From: Streptomyces sp. DH5
GTDB taxonomy: Bacteria; Actinomycetota; Actinomycetes; Streptomycetales; Streptomycetaceae
DNA length: 64,000 nt
Direction of reading: 5' to 3'
Assembly: GCF_020873915.1 (NCBI RefSeq)
Contig: NZ_JAHWGP010000015.1
Location: forward strand, 62,001-126,000
Both the position numbers and the translations under genes were made by a program. Below the pieces are notes generated by a model. The model was not told where the DNA came from. It saw only the letters and a list, made by a program, of their open reading frames with translations, and made no database searches. How positions within the stretch are numbered: position 1 is the stretch's first letter; each line of letters begins with the position of its first letter. Below are positions 24,026 through 32,372 of the stretch, piece after piece.

Positions 24026-26890
24026 GTGCGCACGAGACCGCTCGGACACAGACGTGTCCGCACGCTGCTGACGGCCGTGGCCTGCGCGATGGGCCTGGCG
24101 CTGCCCATGGGCCCCGCCACCGCCGCTCCCGCAACCGCTCCGCCCGGACCCGGCGGCGCCGCCGGGTCCGCGGCAGCCGAGGACTTCCAGCAGGTCACCC
24201 TCGCCAAGGGCGTCGCCGAAATGGGCGAACCCATGACACTGGCCGTCCTGCCGGACCGCACGGTGCTGCACACGGCGCGTGACGGCACACTGCGACGCAC
24301 GGACGCGTCCGGAACGACCACCGTGGCGGGCAGACTGGACGTCTACAGCCATGACGAGGAGGGCCTCCAGGGCGTCGCGGCCGACCCCGCCTTCTCCTCC
24401 AACCGCTTCGTCTACCTCTACTACGCACCCAGGTCGAGCACCCCGGCCGGTGACGCCCCCACCGACGGATCCCCCTCCGACTTCACCCCGTTCGACGGCG
24501 TCAACCGGCTGTCCCGCTTCGTCCTGAAGGCCGACGGCACACTGGACCCGGAAAGCGAGAGGAAGATCCTCGACGTGCCCGCCTCCCGCGGCCTGTGCTG
24601 CCACGTCGGCGGCGACATCGACTTCGACGCGGCGGGCAACCTCTACCTCTCCACGGGCGACGACACCAACCCCTTCGCCTCCGACGGCTACACCCCCATC
24701 GACGAGCGCGCCTCGCGCAATCCCGCCTATGACGCACAGCGTTCCGCCGGCAACACCAACGACCTGCGCGGCAAGATACTCCGCATCAAGGTCAACGCCG
24801 ACGCGACCTACAGCATCCCCCCGGGCAACCTCTTCGCGCCCGGCACCGCGAGGACCCGCCCCGAGATCTACGCGATGGGCTTCCGCAACCCCTTCCGGAT
24901 GAGCGTGGACAAGGCGACGGGCACCGTGTACGTCGGTGACTACGGCCCCGACGCCGGGACCGCCAACCCCTCCCGCGGCCCCGCCGGACAGGTCGAGTTC
25001 AACCGGGTCACCCGGGCCGGCAACTTCGGCTGGCCCTACTGCACGGGTGACAACGACGCCTACACCGACCGCGACTTCGCCACCGGCGCCCCTGGCACGG
25101 CCTTCGACTGCGCGGCGCCGAAGAACACCTCACCCCGCAACACCGGCCTGACCGATCTGCCCCCCGCCCAGCCCGCCTGGATCCCCTACGACGGCGGCTC
25201 CGTCCCCGAGTTCGGAAGCGGCTCCGAGTCACCCATGGGCGGACCCGTCTACCGCCACGACGCCGCCTCCACCTCCGAGGTGAAGTTCCCGGCCGAGTAC
25301 GACGGCGACTTCTTCGCCGGCGAGTTCGGCCGACGCTGGATCAAACGGATCGAGGCCGGCGGCGACGGAACCGTGCAGTCCATCAACCCCTTCCCCTGGA
25401 CCGGCACCCAGGTGATGGACATGGCCTTCGGCCCGGACGGCGCCCTCTACGTCCTCGACTACGGCACCGGCTACTTCAACGGCGACGCCAACTCCGCCCT
25501 GTACCGCATCGAGCACGTGACCGGCGGGCGCGCCCCGGTCGCCCAGGCGAGGGCGGACACCACCTCCGGCACGGCCCCCCTCACCGTCGCCTTCTCCTCG
25601 GCCGGTACCTCGGACCCCGACGGCGACCCCCTCACCCACACCTGGACCTTCGGCGACGGAGCCACCTCCACCGCCGCCGGCCCTTCTCACACCTACACCA
25701 CCAACGGCCAGTACACGGCCACCCTCAAGGTCACCGACCCCTCCGGCAGGTCCGCCACCGCCTCCGTGCAGATCACCGTCGGCAACACCGCCCCGACCGT
25801 ACGCATCGACGCACCCGCCGACGGACGGATCCACGACTTCGGCGACGCCATCCCCTTCCGGGTCACCGTCACCGACCCGGAGGACGGAACCATCGACTGC
25901 GCCCGGGTGAAGGTCACCTTCGTCATCGGCCACGACAGCCACGGACACCCGCAGACCTCCGCCACCGGCTGCACCGGCACCCTGCGGACCCTGGCGGACG
26001 GCGAACACGACCCCAACGCCAACATCTTCGGCGTCGTCGACGCCGAGTACACCGACAAGGGCGCGGGAGACCAGCCCGCACTCACCACCCACGACCAGCA
26101 CATCACCCAGCCCAGCCACCGTCAGGCCGAACACCACGGCGAATCCGCCGGCATCACGGTCGTCAACCACACCCCCGCCCACGGCGGCAGGACCGTCGGC
26201 GACATCCACAACGGCGACTGGATCTCCTTCACGCCCTACAGCCTCGACAACGCCACCGGCTTCACCGCCCGCGTCTCCTCCGGCGGCAGCGGCGGCACCC
26301 TCGAGGTCCGCGCGGGCTCACCGGCCGGCACCCTGCTCGGCACGGCCACCGTCCCGGTCACCGGCGGCTGGGAAACCTTCCAGGACGTCACCACGTCCCT
26401 CAGCGGCGCCCCCGCGTCACCCACCACCCTGTACCTCGTCTTCAAGGGCGGCGCCGGAGCCCTGTACGACGTGGACGAGTTCTCCCTCGGCACCACCACC
26501 TCCGACCCTCGCGTGGGTGAGGTGAGGGGGGTCGGTGGCAGGTGTCTGGATGTGTCCGGTGGGGGGAGTGCGGACGGGACGCGGGTGCAGATCTGGTCGT
26601 GCAACTCGACGGCGGCGCAGCGGTGGAGCGTTGTGGGTGACGGTTCGCTGAGGGCGTTGGGCAGGTGTCTGGACGTGTCCGGTGGGGGGAGTGCGGACGG
26701 GACACGGGTGCAGGTGTGGACGTGCAACGGGACGGGGGCGCAGAGGTGGGTGGCGCAGCCGGACGGCACGGTGCGCAATCCGCAGTCGGGCAAGTGCCTG
26801 GACGCCTCGGGCGGTACGTGGAACGACGGGACACCGGTCCACCTGTGGACCTGCCACACCGGACCCAACCAGAAATGGACCCTGCCGTAG
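24026..26890 (+). CDS. Secreted PQQ-type sugar dehydrogenase with PKD, CBM6-like and ricin-lectin domains
   Basis: 954 residues from a GTG with AGGAG seven bases upstream. A basic N-terminus and hydrophobic core (RTLLTAVACAMGLALPMG) ending in ATAAPA is a signal peptide. Residues ~50-490 form the six-bladed GSDH beta-propeller (HDEEGLQGVAADPAF, GNLYLSTGDDTNPF, LRGKILRI, MGFRNPFRM, FNRVTRAGNFGWPYC). Residues ~498-588 are a PKD domain (GDPLTHTWTFGDGATS). Residues ~695-820 resemble CBM6. Residues 826-954 are a ricin B beta-trefoil with three CLD(V/A)SGG units and QxW motifs. Expected role: periplasmic/extracellular oxidation of sugars bound to polysaccharide. AAAGGAGG links it to the next gene 17 bp on. 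The lectin cassette differs in codon use from the rest. Confidence 0.92.
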   Translation: MRTRPLGHRRVRTLLTAVACAMGLALPMGPATAAPATAPPGPGGAAGSAAAEDFQQVTLAKGVAEMGEPMTLAVLPDRTVLHTARDGTLRRTDASGTTTVAGRLDVYSHDEEGLQGVAADPAFSSNRFVYLYYAPRSSTPAGDAPTDGSPSDFTPFDGVNRLSRFVLKADGTLDPESERKILDVPASRGLCCHVGGDIDFDAAGNLYLSTGDDTNPFASDGYTPIDERASRNPAYDAQRSAGNTNDLRGKILRIKVNADATYSIPPGNLFAPGTARTRPEIYAMGFRNPFRMSVDKATGTVYVGDYGPDAGTANPSRGPAGQVEFNRVTRAGNFGWPYCTGDNDAYTDRDFATGAPGTAFDCAAPKNTSPRNTGLTDLPPAQPAWIPYDGGSVPEFGSGSESPMGGPVYRHDAASTSEVKFPAEYDGDFFAGEFGRRWIKRIEAGGDGTVQSINPFPWTGTQVMDMAFGPDGALYVLDYGTGYFNGDANSALYRIEHVTGGRAPVAQARADTTSGTAPLTVAFSSAGTSDPDGDPLTHTWTFGDGATSTAAGPSHTYTTNGQYTATLKVTDPSGRSATASVQITVGNTAPTVRIDAPADGRIHDFGDAIPFRVTVTDPEDGTIDCARVKVTFVIGHDSHGHPQTSATGCTGTLRTLADGEHDPNANIFGVVDAEYTDKGAGDQPALTTHDQHITQPSHRQAEHHGESAGITVVNHTPAHGGRTVGDIHNGDWISFTPYSLDNATGFTARVSSGGSGGTLEVRAGSPAGTLLGTATVPVTGGWETFQDVTTSLSGAPASPTTLYLVFKGGAGALYDVDEFSLGTTTSDPRVGEVRGVGGRCLDVSGGGSADGTRVQIWSCNSTAAQRWSVVGDGSLRALGRCLDVSGGGSADGTRVQVWTCNGTGAQRWVAQPDGTVRNPQSGKCLDASGGTWNDGTPVHLWTCHTGPNQKWTLP
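26501..26886 (+). repeat. Ricin-lectin cassette, copy 1 of a 386-bp direct repeat
   Basis: Matches 28276-28661 at an offset of 1,775 bp with only two base differences by my reading (AGG/AAG near 26664, ACA/ACG near 26831). The block has T/G-ending codons and runs of G (GGTGGGGGGAGTGCGG) unlike the C-ending codons on either side. Confidence 0.95.
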
Positions 26891-26907
26891 AAAGGAGGCG
26901 ACCCGCG

Positions 26908-28665
26908 ATGCGCACCCCGCTCAGGACGGCGCTCGCCCTGTGCACCGCCGCCCTGCTCAGCCTGACACCCCAGGCCACGGCCCAGCCCGGCGCCGCACCT
27001 GCGCCCCACGACCCGCCCCGGGCCCCGCTCACCGCGGCGGCCGACCCCGCCTACCGCGTCCTCGTCTTCTCCCGGACGGCCGGCTACCGCCACTCCTCCA
27101 TCGACGAAGGCATCACGGCCCTGCGCGACCTGGGCACGGCGAACGACTTCACCGTCACCGCCACCGAGGACCCGGCGGCCTTCACCACCACCAACCTCGC
27201 CCAGTACCGGGCCGTGGTCTTCCTCTCGACCACCGGCGACGTACTCGGCCCCGCCCAGCAGACCGCCTTCGAGCAGTACCTCGGCGCCGGCGGCGGATAC
27301 GTCGGCATCCACGCGGCCGCCGACACCGAGTACGACTGGCCGTTCTACGAGGGACTCGCCGGCGCCCTCTTCCAGTCCCACCCCGCCATCCAGCCCGCCA
27401 CCGTCACCGTCGAGGACCGGGCACACGACGCCACCGCACACCTCCGGGGCACATGGCAGCGCACCGACGAGTGGTACAACTACCGCACCAACCCCCGCGC
27501 CACCGCCCACGTCCTGGCATCGCTCGACGAATCCAGCTACTCCGGCGGCACCATGTCAGGCGACCACCCGATCGCCTGGTGCAAGGACTACGCCGGTGGC
27601 CGCGCCTTCTACACCGGAGGCGGTCACACCGAGGAGTCCTACACCGACCCCGCCTTCCGCAGGCACCTGCTCGGCGGCATCCGCTGGGCCGCCGGCACCA
27701 CCAGGGCCGACTGCCGCCCGGAGACCGGCTACACGCCCCTGTTCGACGGGACGTCCACCACCGGCTGGAAGCAGGCCGGACCCGGTGGCTTCACCCTGAC
27801 CGACGGCACCCTCACCTCGCACGGCGGACTGGGCATGCTCTGGTACGACGCCGAGGAGTTCACCGGCGACTACTCCCTGAAACTGGACTGGAAACTGCAC
27901 GGCGACGACAACTCCGGTGTCTTCGTGGGCTTTCCCGCCTCCGACGACCCGTGGTCCGCGGTGGACAACGGCTACGAGATCCAGATCGACGCCACCGACG
28001 CCGCCGACCGCACCACGGGAGCCGTGTACGGATTCCGGTCCGCCGACCTGGCCGCGCGGGACGCCGCGCTGAATCCGCCGGGGGAGTGGAACACCTACGA
28101 GATCCGCGTCACCGGGGAGCGGCTGGAGATCTTCCTCAACGGCCGGAAGATCAACGACTTCACCAACACCGACCCGGCGCGCAGCCTGCGGCAGGGCCAC
28201 ATCGGCCTGCAGAACCACGGTGACGGTGACGAGACCTCCTTCCGCAACATCCGGATCAAACAGTCCGCCTCTCCCTCCGACCCTCGCGTGGGTGAGGTGA
28301 GGGGGGTCGGTGGCAGGTGTCTGGATGTGTCCGGTGGGGGGAGTGCGGACGGGACGCGGGTGCAGATCTGGTCGTGCAACTCGACGGCGGCGCAGCGGTG
28401 GAGCGTTGTGGGTGACGGTTCGCTGAGGGCGTTGGGCAAGTGTCTGGACGTGTCCGGTGGGGGGAGTGCGGACGGGACACGGGTGCAGGTGTGGACGTGC
28501 AACGGGACGGGGGCGCAGAGGTGGGTGGCGCAGCCGGACGGCACGGTGCGCAATCCGCAGTCGGGCAAGTGCCTGGACGCCTCGGGCGGTACGTGGAACG
28601 ACGGGACGCCGGTCCACCTGTGGACCTGCCACACCGGACCCAACCAGAAATGGACCCTGCCCTGA
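26908..28665 (+). CDS. Secreted ThuA-domain protein with DUF1080 and ricin-lectin domains
   Basis: 585 residues. Signal peptide MRTPLRTALALCTAALLSLT. Residues ~47-265 are a ThuA-like glutamine-amidotransferase-fold domain (RVLVFSRTAGYRHSSIDEGI, GGGYVGIHAAADTEYDWPFY, AWCKDYAGGRAFYTGGGHTE). Residues ~275-450 are DUF1080/3-keto-disaccharide hydrolase (TPLFDGTSTTGWKQ, DYSLKLDWKLHGDDNSGVF, NPPGEWNTYEIRVTGERL). Residues 457-585 are the same ricin beta-trefoil as in the gene before. DUF1080 enzymes cleave 3-keto-glycosides, the products of sugar 3-oxidation, so this and the upstream dehydrogenase make sense as a joint extracellular sugar-oxidation/cleavage system bound to the same glycan by the shared lectin. 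Confidence 0.92.
   Translation: MRTPLRTALALCTAALLSLTPQATAQPGAAPAPHDPPRAPLTAAADPAYRVLVFSRTAGYRHSSIDEGITALRDLGTANDFTVTATEDPAAFTTTNLAQYRAVVFLSTTGDVLGPAQQTAFEQYLGAGGGYVGIHAAADTEYDWPFYEGLAGALFQSHPAIQPATVTVEDRAHDATAHLRGTWQRTDEWYNYRTNPRATAHVLASLDESSYSGGTMSGDHPIAWCKDYAGGRAFYTGGGHTEESYTDPAFRRHLLGGIRWAAGTTRADCRPETGYTPLFDGTSTTGWKQAGPGGFTLTDGTLTSHGGLGMLWYDAEEFTGDYSLKLDWKLHGDDNSGVFVGFPASDDPWSAVDNGYEIQIDATDAADRTTGAVYGFRSADLAARDAALNPPGEWNTYEIRVTGERLEIFLNGRKINDFTNTDPARSLRQGHIGLQNHGDGDETSFRNIRIKQSASPSDPRVGEVRGVGGRCLDVSGGGSADGTRVQIWSCNSTAAQRWSVVGDGSLRALGKCLDVSGGGSADGTRVQVWTCNGTGAQRWVAQPDGTVRNPQSGKCLDASGGTWNDGTPVHLWTCHTGPNQKWTLP
28276..28661 (+). repeat. Ricin-lectin cassette, copy 2 of a 386-bp direct repeat
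   Basis: Second copy of the block at 26501-26886. It ends six bases before the stop codon in both genes; after it the sequences are unrelated (GTAG versus CTGA). Confidence 0.95.
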
Positions 28666-28677
28666 TACCTGCCCGCG

Positions 28678-28945
28678 GTCGAGGTCGTCGTCGACGTCGA
28701 CCGGCCCGTCGAGAACGTCCCCGCCTACCTCGCCGACGGGCGCCACGACCCGGAGTTCAGTCCTCGGGCGCTGGAGACCGAGATAACCCCCCGACGGCGC
28801 CCCCCACGTGGGCACGGCCTTCCACAGCACGGTCAAGGACGCCGGCATTGCGATCCCGGCAGGACTTCGGGACCAGCGAACTGTCCGCGCCCCACCGCAC
28901 CCGCGCGGCACGAGGTGTCGCCCAACTCCATCACCGGCGTCGGGG
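28678..28945 (+). pseudogene. SRPBCC (polyketide cyclase/dehydrase-like) remnant
   Basis: Three frames carry successive pieces of one SRPBCC protein: VEVVVDVDRPVENVPAYLAD and HDPEFSPRALE; then, after a C6 run at 28787-28792, PDGAPHVGTAFHSTVKDAG; then DFGTSELSAPHR; then HEVSPNSIT. No start codon remains and the C-terminal half is gone. START-like SRPBCC proteins bind hydrophobic ligands; this copy is dead. Confidence 0.75.
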
Positions 28946-29000
28946 CGTCGACACGACCTGACGGTCCGTCGATGAACCCCGGAGCACGGGGTATCCGGGG

Positions 29001-29579
29001 ATGGACACAGGTATGTCGTCCATCCTCGAGGGGGTACGCGTCGTGGGCGCCTTCAAACGCCGGCTCGACCGCAGTCTGACCGCCCAGGCGGTCCTGGTCT
29101 TCGTCGTGGGGGTGGGAGTCACGGCTCTGCTCCGCAGGGACGAGGCCCCGGCCTTGTGGTTGCTCCAGGGCGGGCTCTACGCCGCCGTCGCCGTCACGTT
29201 CCTGGCTCTGCAGCGCCGTCGGCTCAGCCGCGCGGTGGGGGCCGACGCGGGTGAGATCGCCCGCCTCAACCGGGGGGTCCGGCACCGGGAGGTGCCCGCG
29301 GAACCCGGGAAACGGGAGGTGATGCGCCGGCTGGTCGACGTGCAGCTGCGGCAGATGGAAGGGGCCCGCCGCTGGATGCCCTACTGGTTCGCGGCCATGG
29401 GCTTCCTCGCGGTGGCCGTGGTCGTCCTCGGTGTCGTGACCGGGACGCTGGTCCTTCCGGTGGTCACCGCGCTCGCCGTGATCGGGCTCTGCGTCTGGGT
29501 CCTGTGGATGCGCAGGCGCTCACTGGACCGCCTCCACCACATGCGCTCGGCTCTGGCCGGCGGCAGCGAGCGGGCGTGA
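29001..29579 (+). CDS. Membrane protein of unknown function
   Basis: 192 residues. Two hydrophobic segments near the N-terminus (TAQAVLVFVVGVGVTALL, LWLLQGGLYAAVAVTFLAL) and two near the C-terminus (YWFAAMGFLAVAVVVLGVV, VLPVVTALAVIGLCVWVLWM) flank a charged cytoplasmic middle (about residues 73-122). I do not recognise the family. The start is uncertain; the ATG at 29001 is used, and a GTG at 29043 is possible. Confidence 0.6.
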   Translation: MDTGMSSILEGVRVVGAFKRRLDRSLTAQAVLVFVVGVGVTALLRRDEAPALWLLQGGLYAAVAVTFLALQRRRLSRAVGADAGEIARLNRGVRHREVPAEPGKREVMRRLVDVQLRQMEGARRWMPYWFAAMGFLAVAVVVLGVVTGTLVLPVVTALAVIGLCVWVLWMRRRSLDRLHHMRSALAGGSERA

Positions 29580-29707
29580 GGTGAGGAACGCCGTCCCGGA
29601 TCCGGCGCAGGCAGTCCGCGGCGCGGACGCGTGTCCCCGGAAGAACGGGGAACGAGGTGCCACACGAGCGTGCCGCTACGGCACCCCGACTTCACCAGGA
29701 GACCCCC

Positions 29708-29950
29708 ATGATGGTCGTCGGCATCATCGCTGTCTGCGTGGTCATCGCTGTCCTCGCCTTCCTCCTCCCGCGGTTCTCGCGGCACCCCCAGAACGGAACG
29801 CAACGCACCCTCGGTGCCGGCTCCCGGGCCGGCTCCAAGGCTCCGGGCCCGCTCGGCCGTCTGTTCAGCAAGCCCTTCCGGTCCAGCTCGCGGGCCGTCT
29901 CCCGCAGCGGCTCCGCGGGCCGGCGGGCGCGCGGCAAGCTGCCGTTCTGA
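29708..29950 (+). CDS. Small membrane-anchored basic protein (DUF6411-like)
   Basis: 80 residues with AGGAG six bases before the ATG. One N-terminal membrane segment (VGIIAVCVVIAVLAFLLPRF) followed by a basic, Ser/Gly-rich tail (TLGAGSRAGSKAPGPLGRLF, ending RARGKLPF). I recall short Streptomyces proteins with this ending, placed in DUF6411, but the number is from memory. Function unknown. Confidence 0.7.
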   Translation: MMVVGIIAVCVVIAVLAFLLPRFSRHPQNGTQRTLGAGSRAGSKAPGPLGRLFSKPFRSSSRAVSRSGSAGRRARGKLPF

Positions 29951-30016
29951 CACGGGCGCGCCCGCGCGCCGACCTTCCCGCCGACCCGAGGAAATCCGTC
30001 GGCCCGGCTGCGGAAC

Positions 30017-30994
30017 GTGCATGACAATGGCGTCGTGACGTCTCTCCACACCAACCCGCTCTTCGACCGGCTCGCCGACTCCGGACGGATCCTCGTGGCG
30101 GGCGCCGGCGGCGGATTCGACATCTACTCCGGCCTGCCGCTGGCGCTCTCCCTCCTCCACCAGGGCAAGGACGTGTACCTGGCGAACCTGTCCTTCAGCG
30201 CACTGGCCGGACTGCCCGCCGAGGACTGGGCCGCCGACGACCTGGCCGTCGTCACCCCCCGGTCCGCCCCGCACCAGAGCTACTTCCCCGAGCGGACCCT
30301 CGCCCAGTGGCTGCAACGGCTCGGCTACCCGGCGACCGTGTACGCCTTCCCGCAGACCGGCGTACGCCCGCTGCGCGCGGCGTACCGGGCACTGATCGAC
30401 CTGCACGGTATCGATGCCGTGGTCCTGGTCGACGGGGGGACAGACATCCTGCTGCGCGGCGACGAAGCCGGCCTCGGCACACCGGAGGAGGACCTCACCA
30501 GCGTGGCGGCCCTGGCCGCGCTGGACGACGTACCCCACCGCCTCGTGGTGTCGGTCGGGTTCGGAGTGGACGCCCACCACGGCGTCAACCACGTACAGGT
30601 GCTGGAGAACATCGCCGCCCTGGAACGCGACGGCGCCTACCTCGGCGCGTTCTCGCTCTCACGCGCCACCCGCGAAGGCGCACTGTATCTGGACGCGGTG
30701 GCGCACGCACACCAGCACACCCCCGACCGTCCCAGCATCGTGAACGGCTCCGTCGCGGCAGCCGTACGCGGCTCGTTCGGCGACGTCCGCTTCACCGACC
30801 GCACCCGCGGCAGCGAGTTGTTCGTCAACCCGCTGATGTCGCTGTACTTCGCTTTCGACCTGCCGGGCCTGGCCGCCCGGTGCCTCTACCTGGACCGCAT
30901 CGAGGACACCCATCTGATGCGTCAAGTCCACTCTCGTATAGCGGAGTTCCGCGAGGACACGGTGGCCCGGCCGCCGCGCACCTTCCCCCACTAG
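30017..30994 (+). CDS. DUF1152 domain protein
   Basis: 325 residues. ILVAGAGGGFDIYSGLPLAL near the N-terminus is the glycine-rich motif of DUF1152, followed by VDGGTDILLRGDEAGLGTPE and, near the end, GSELFVNPLMSLYFAFDLPG. The family is widespread in actinomycetes and of unknown function; the motif suggests a nucleotide- or phosphate-binding Rossmann-like fold. The start may be GTG 30017 or GTG 30035; neither has a strong Shine-Dalgarno. Confidence 0.82.
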   Translation: MHDNGVVTSLHTNPLFDRLADSGRILVAGAGGGFDIYSGLPLALSLLHQGKDVYLANLSFSALAGLPAEDWAADDLAVVTPRSAPHQSYFPERTLAQWLQRLGYPATVYAFPQTGVRPLRAAYRALIDLHGIDAVVLVDGGTDILLRGDEAGLGTPEEDLTSVAALAALDDVPHRLVVSVGFGVDAHHGVNHVQVLENIAALERDGAYLGAFSLSRATREGALYLDAVAHAHQHTPDRPSIVNGSVAAAVRGSFGDVRFTDRTRGSELFVNPLMSLYFAFDLPGLAARCLYLDRIEDTHLMRQVHSRIAEFREDTVARPPRTFPH

Positions 30995-31133
30995 CGGCCG
31001 CCCGCGGCATGGTGGGGCAGGCTGTACCCCCCGCTGGCCTGCTGGCCCCATCGTGCGGTAGCAGGGCTTCTCCCTAGGTTGGGAGCGCACCGGATCGCCC
31101 CCGTGCCACCGACCTGCAAGGAGCCGGACGACC

Positions 31134-32324
31134 ATGGCAACAGCCACCAAGCCCCGCCCCCGCGGCCACCGCGTCGTGACCACCGCTCTGGTCACCGCAC
31201 TCGCCGGCCTCGGCCTGATGACACCGGCGGCCGGATCGACCGCGACCCACCCGGCCGCCGGCACCTTGCGGCAGCAGACGGACGCCGTCCAGCGGACGGG
31301 GGCCGTGGGCGTGCTCGCCCGGTCGACGGGCCCGCAGGGGGCCCGCCACGCCACCGCAGGGGTCTCCGACCGCAGGACGGGCCGCCTGGCGCGCCCCGAC
31401 GACAAGTTCCGGATCGCCAGTACCACCAAGACCTTCGTCGCCACGGTCGTCCTGCAACTGGTCGGCGAGGGGCGTCTGTCACTGGACGACACGGTCGGGG
31501 AACTACTGCCGGGAGTGGTGTCGGGCAACGGCAACGACGGAAACCGCATCACCGTCCGGCAGTTGCTGAACCACACCAGCGGCCTGTTCAACTACACCGC
31601 GGACTTCCCCCTGCTCTCCGACGCCGCGGCATTCCGCGCAGGACGTTTCGACACCTGGACGGACACCCAGCTCGTGGCCATCGCGATGCGGCACGCGCCG
31701 AACTTCGCGCCCGGCACCAAGTGGGAGTACTCCAACACCAACTACACCCTCGCCGGAATGATCATCGAGAGGACGATCGGGCGCAGTTGGCAGCGCGAGG
31801 TGACACGCCGCATCATCCACCCCCTGGGCCTGCGTGACACCTACGCGCCCGTCACCGACCCCCGCATCCCGGACCGGCACCTGCGGGGCTACTCGGCGTT
31901 CGGCGGAAGTGCACCGATCGACGTCACCCTGTTCAATCCGAGCGGAGCGGGCGCGGCCGGCGGCATGATCAGCAACACCGCCGACCTGACCAGGTTCTAC
32001 TCGGCGCTGATGAAGGGCAAGCTGCTCGGGCCCGCCCAACTGGCCGAGATGAAGAAGACGGTACGGGCCGAGGAACTGGACGACCTCTGGCCCGGAGCGC
32101 GCTACGGACTCGGCCTCATGCGGGTCGACCTCACCTGCGGAGGCAGCTACTACGGCCATGCCGGGGACATCCCCGGCTACATGACCCGCAACGGTGTCAG
32201 CGGTGACGGCCGGCACGTGGTCGTCGTCGAGGCGACCGGCGACGGTTCCGCCCCGGACCTGGACACCATGCGGGCCGCGAACGCCCTGATCGACGAACAA
32301 CTGTGCGCCACCGGGCGCAAGTAA
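31134..32324 (+). CDS. Secreted serine hydrolase (class C beta-lactamase / DD-peptidase fold)
   Basis: 396 residues with AAGGAG ten bases upstream. The N-terminus has twin basic residues and a hydrophobic core (VVTTALVTALAGLGLMTPAAG), a signal peptide. Catalytic motifs: S96-T-T-K99, Y199-S-N and H342-A-G. LNHTSGLFNYT and GMISNTADLTRFYSAL are typical of the Streptomyces R61-like DD-peptidase/esterase group. It may trim peptidoglycan or hydrolyse small esters or amides. It is convergent with the polyketide synthase, separated by a hairpin terminator. Confidence 0.92.
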   Translation: MATATKPRPRGHRVVTTALVTALAGLGLMTPAAGSTATHPAAGTLRQQTDAVQRTGAVGVLARSTGPQGARHATAGVSDRRTGRLARPDDKFRIASTTKTFVATVVLQLVGEGRLSLDDTVGELLPGVVSGNGNDGNRITVRQLLNHTSGLFNYTADFPLLSDAAAFRAGRFDTWTDTQLVAIAMRHAPNFAPGTKWEYSNTNYTLAGMIIERTIGRSWQREVTRRIIHPLGLRDTYAPVTDPRIPDRHLRGYSAFGGSAPIDVTLFNPSGAGAAGGMISNTADLTRFYSALMKGKLLGPAQLAEMKKTVRAEELDDLWPGARYGLGLMRVDLTCGGSYYGHAGDIPGYMTRNGVSGDGRHVVVVEATGDGSAPDLDTMRAANALIDEQLCATGRK

Positions 32325-32332
32325 CGCTTCCC

Positions 32333-32367
32333 GTCCCGCAGCGGTCGCCCGCGGACCGCTGCGGGAC
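32333..32367. terminator. Bidirectional hairpin terminator
   Basis: 14-bp perfect stem GTCCCGCAGCGGTC / GACCGCTGCGGGAC with a 7-nt loop, exactly filling the 48-bp gap between the serine hydrolase stop and the polyketide synthase stop. Confidence 0.85.
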
Positions 32368-32372
32368 ACGGC

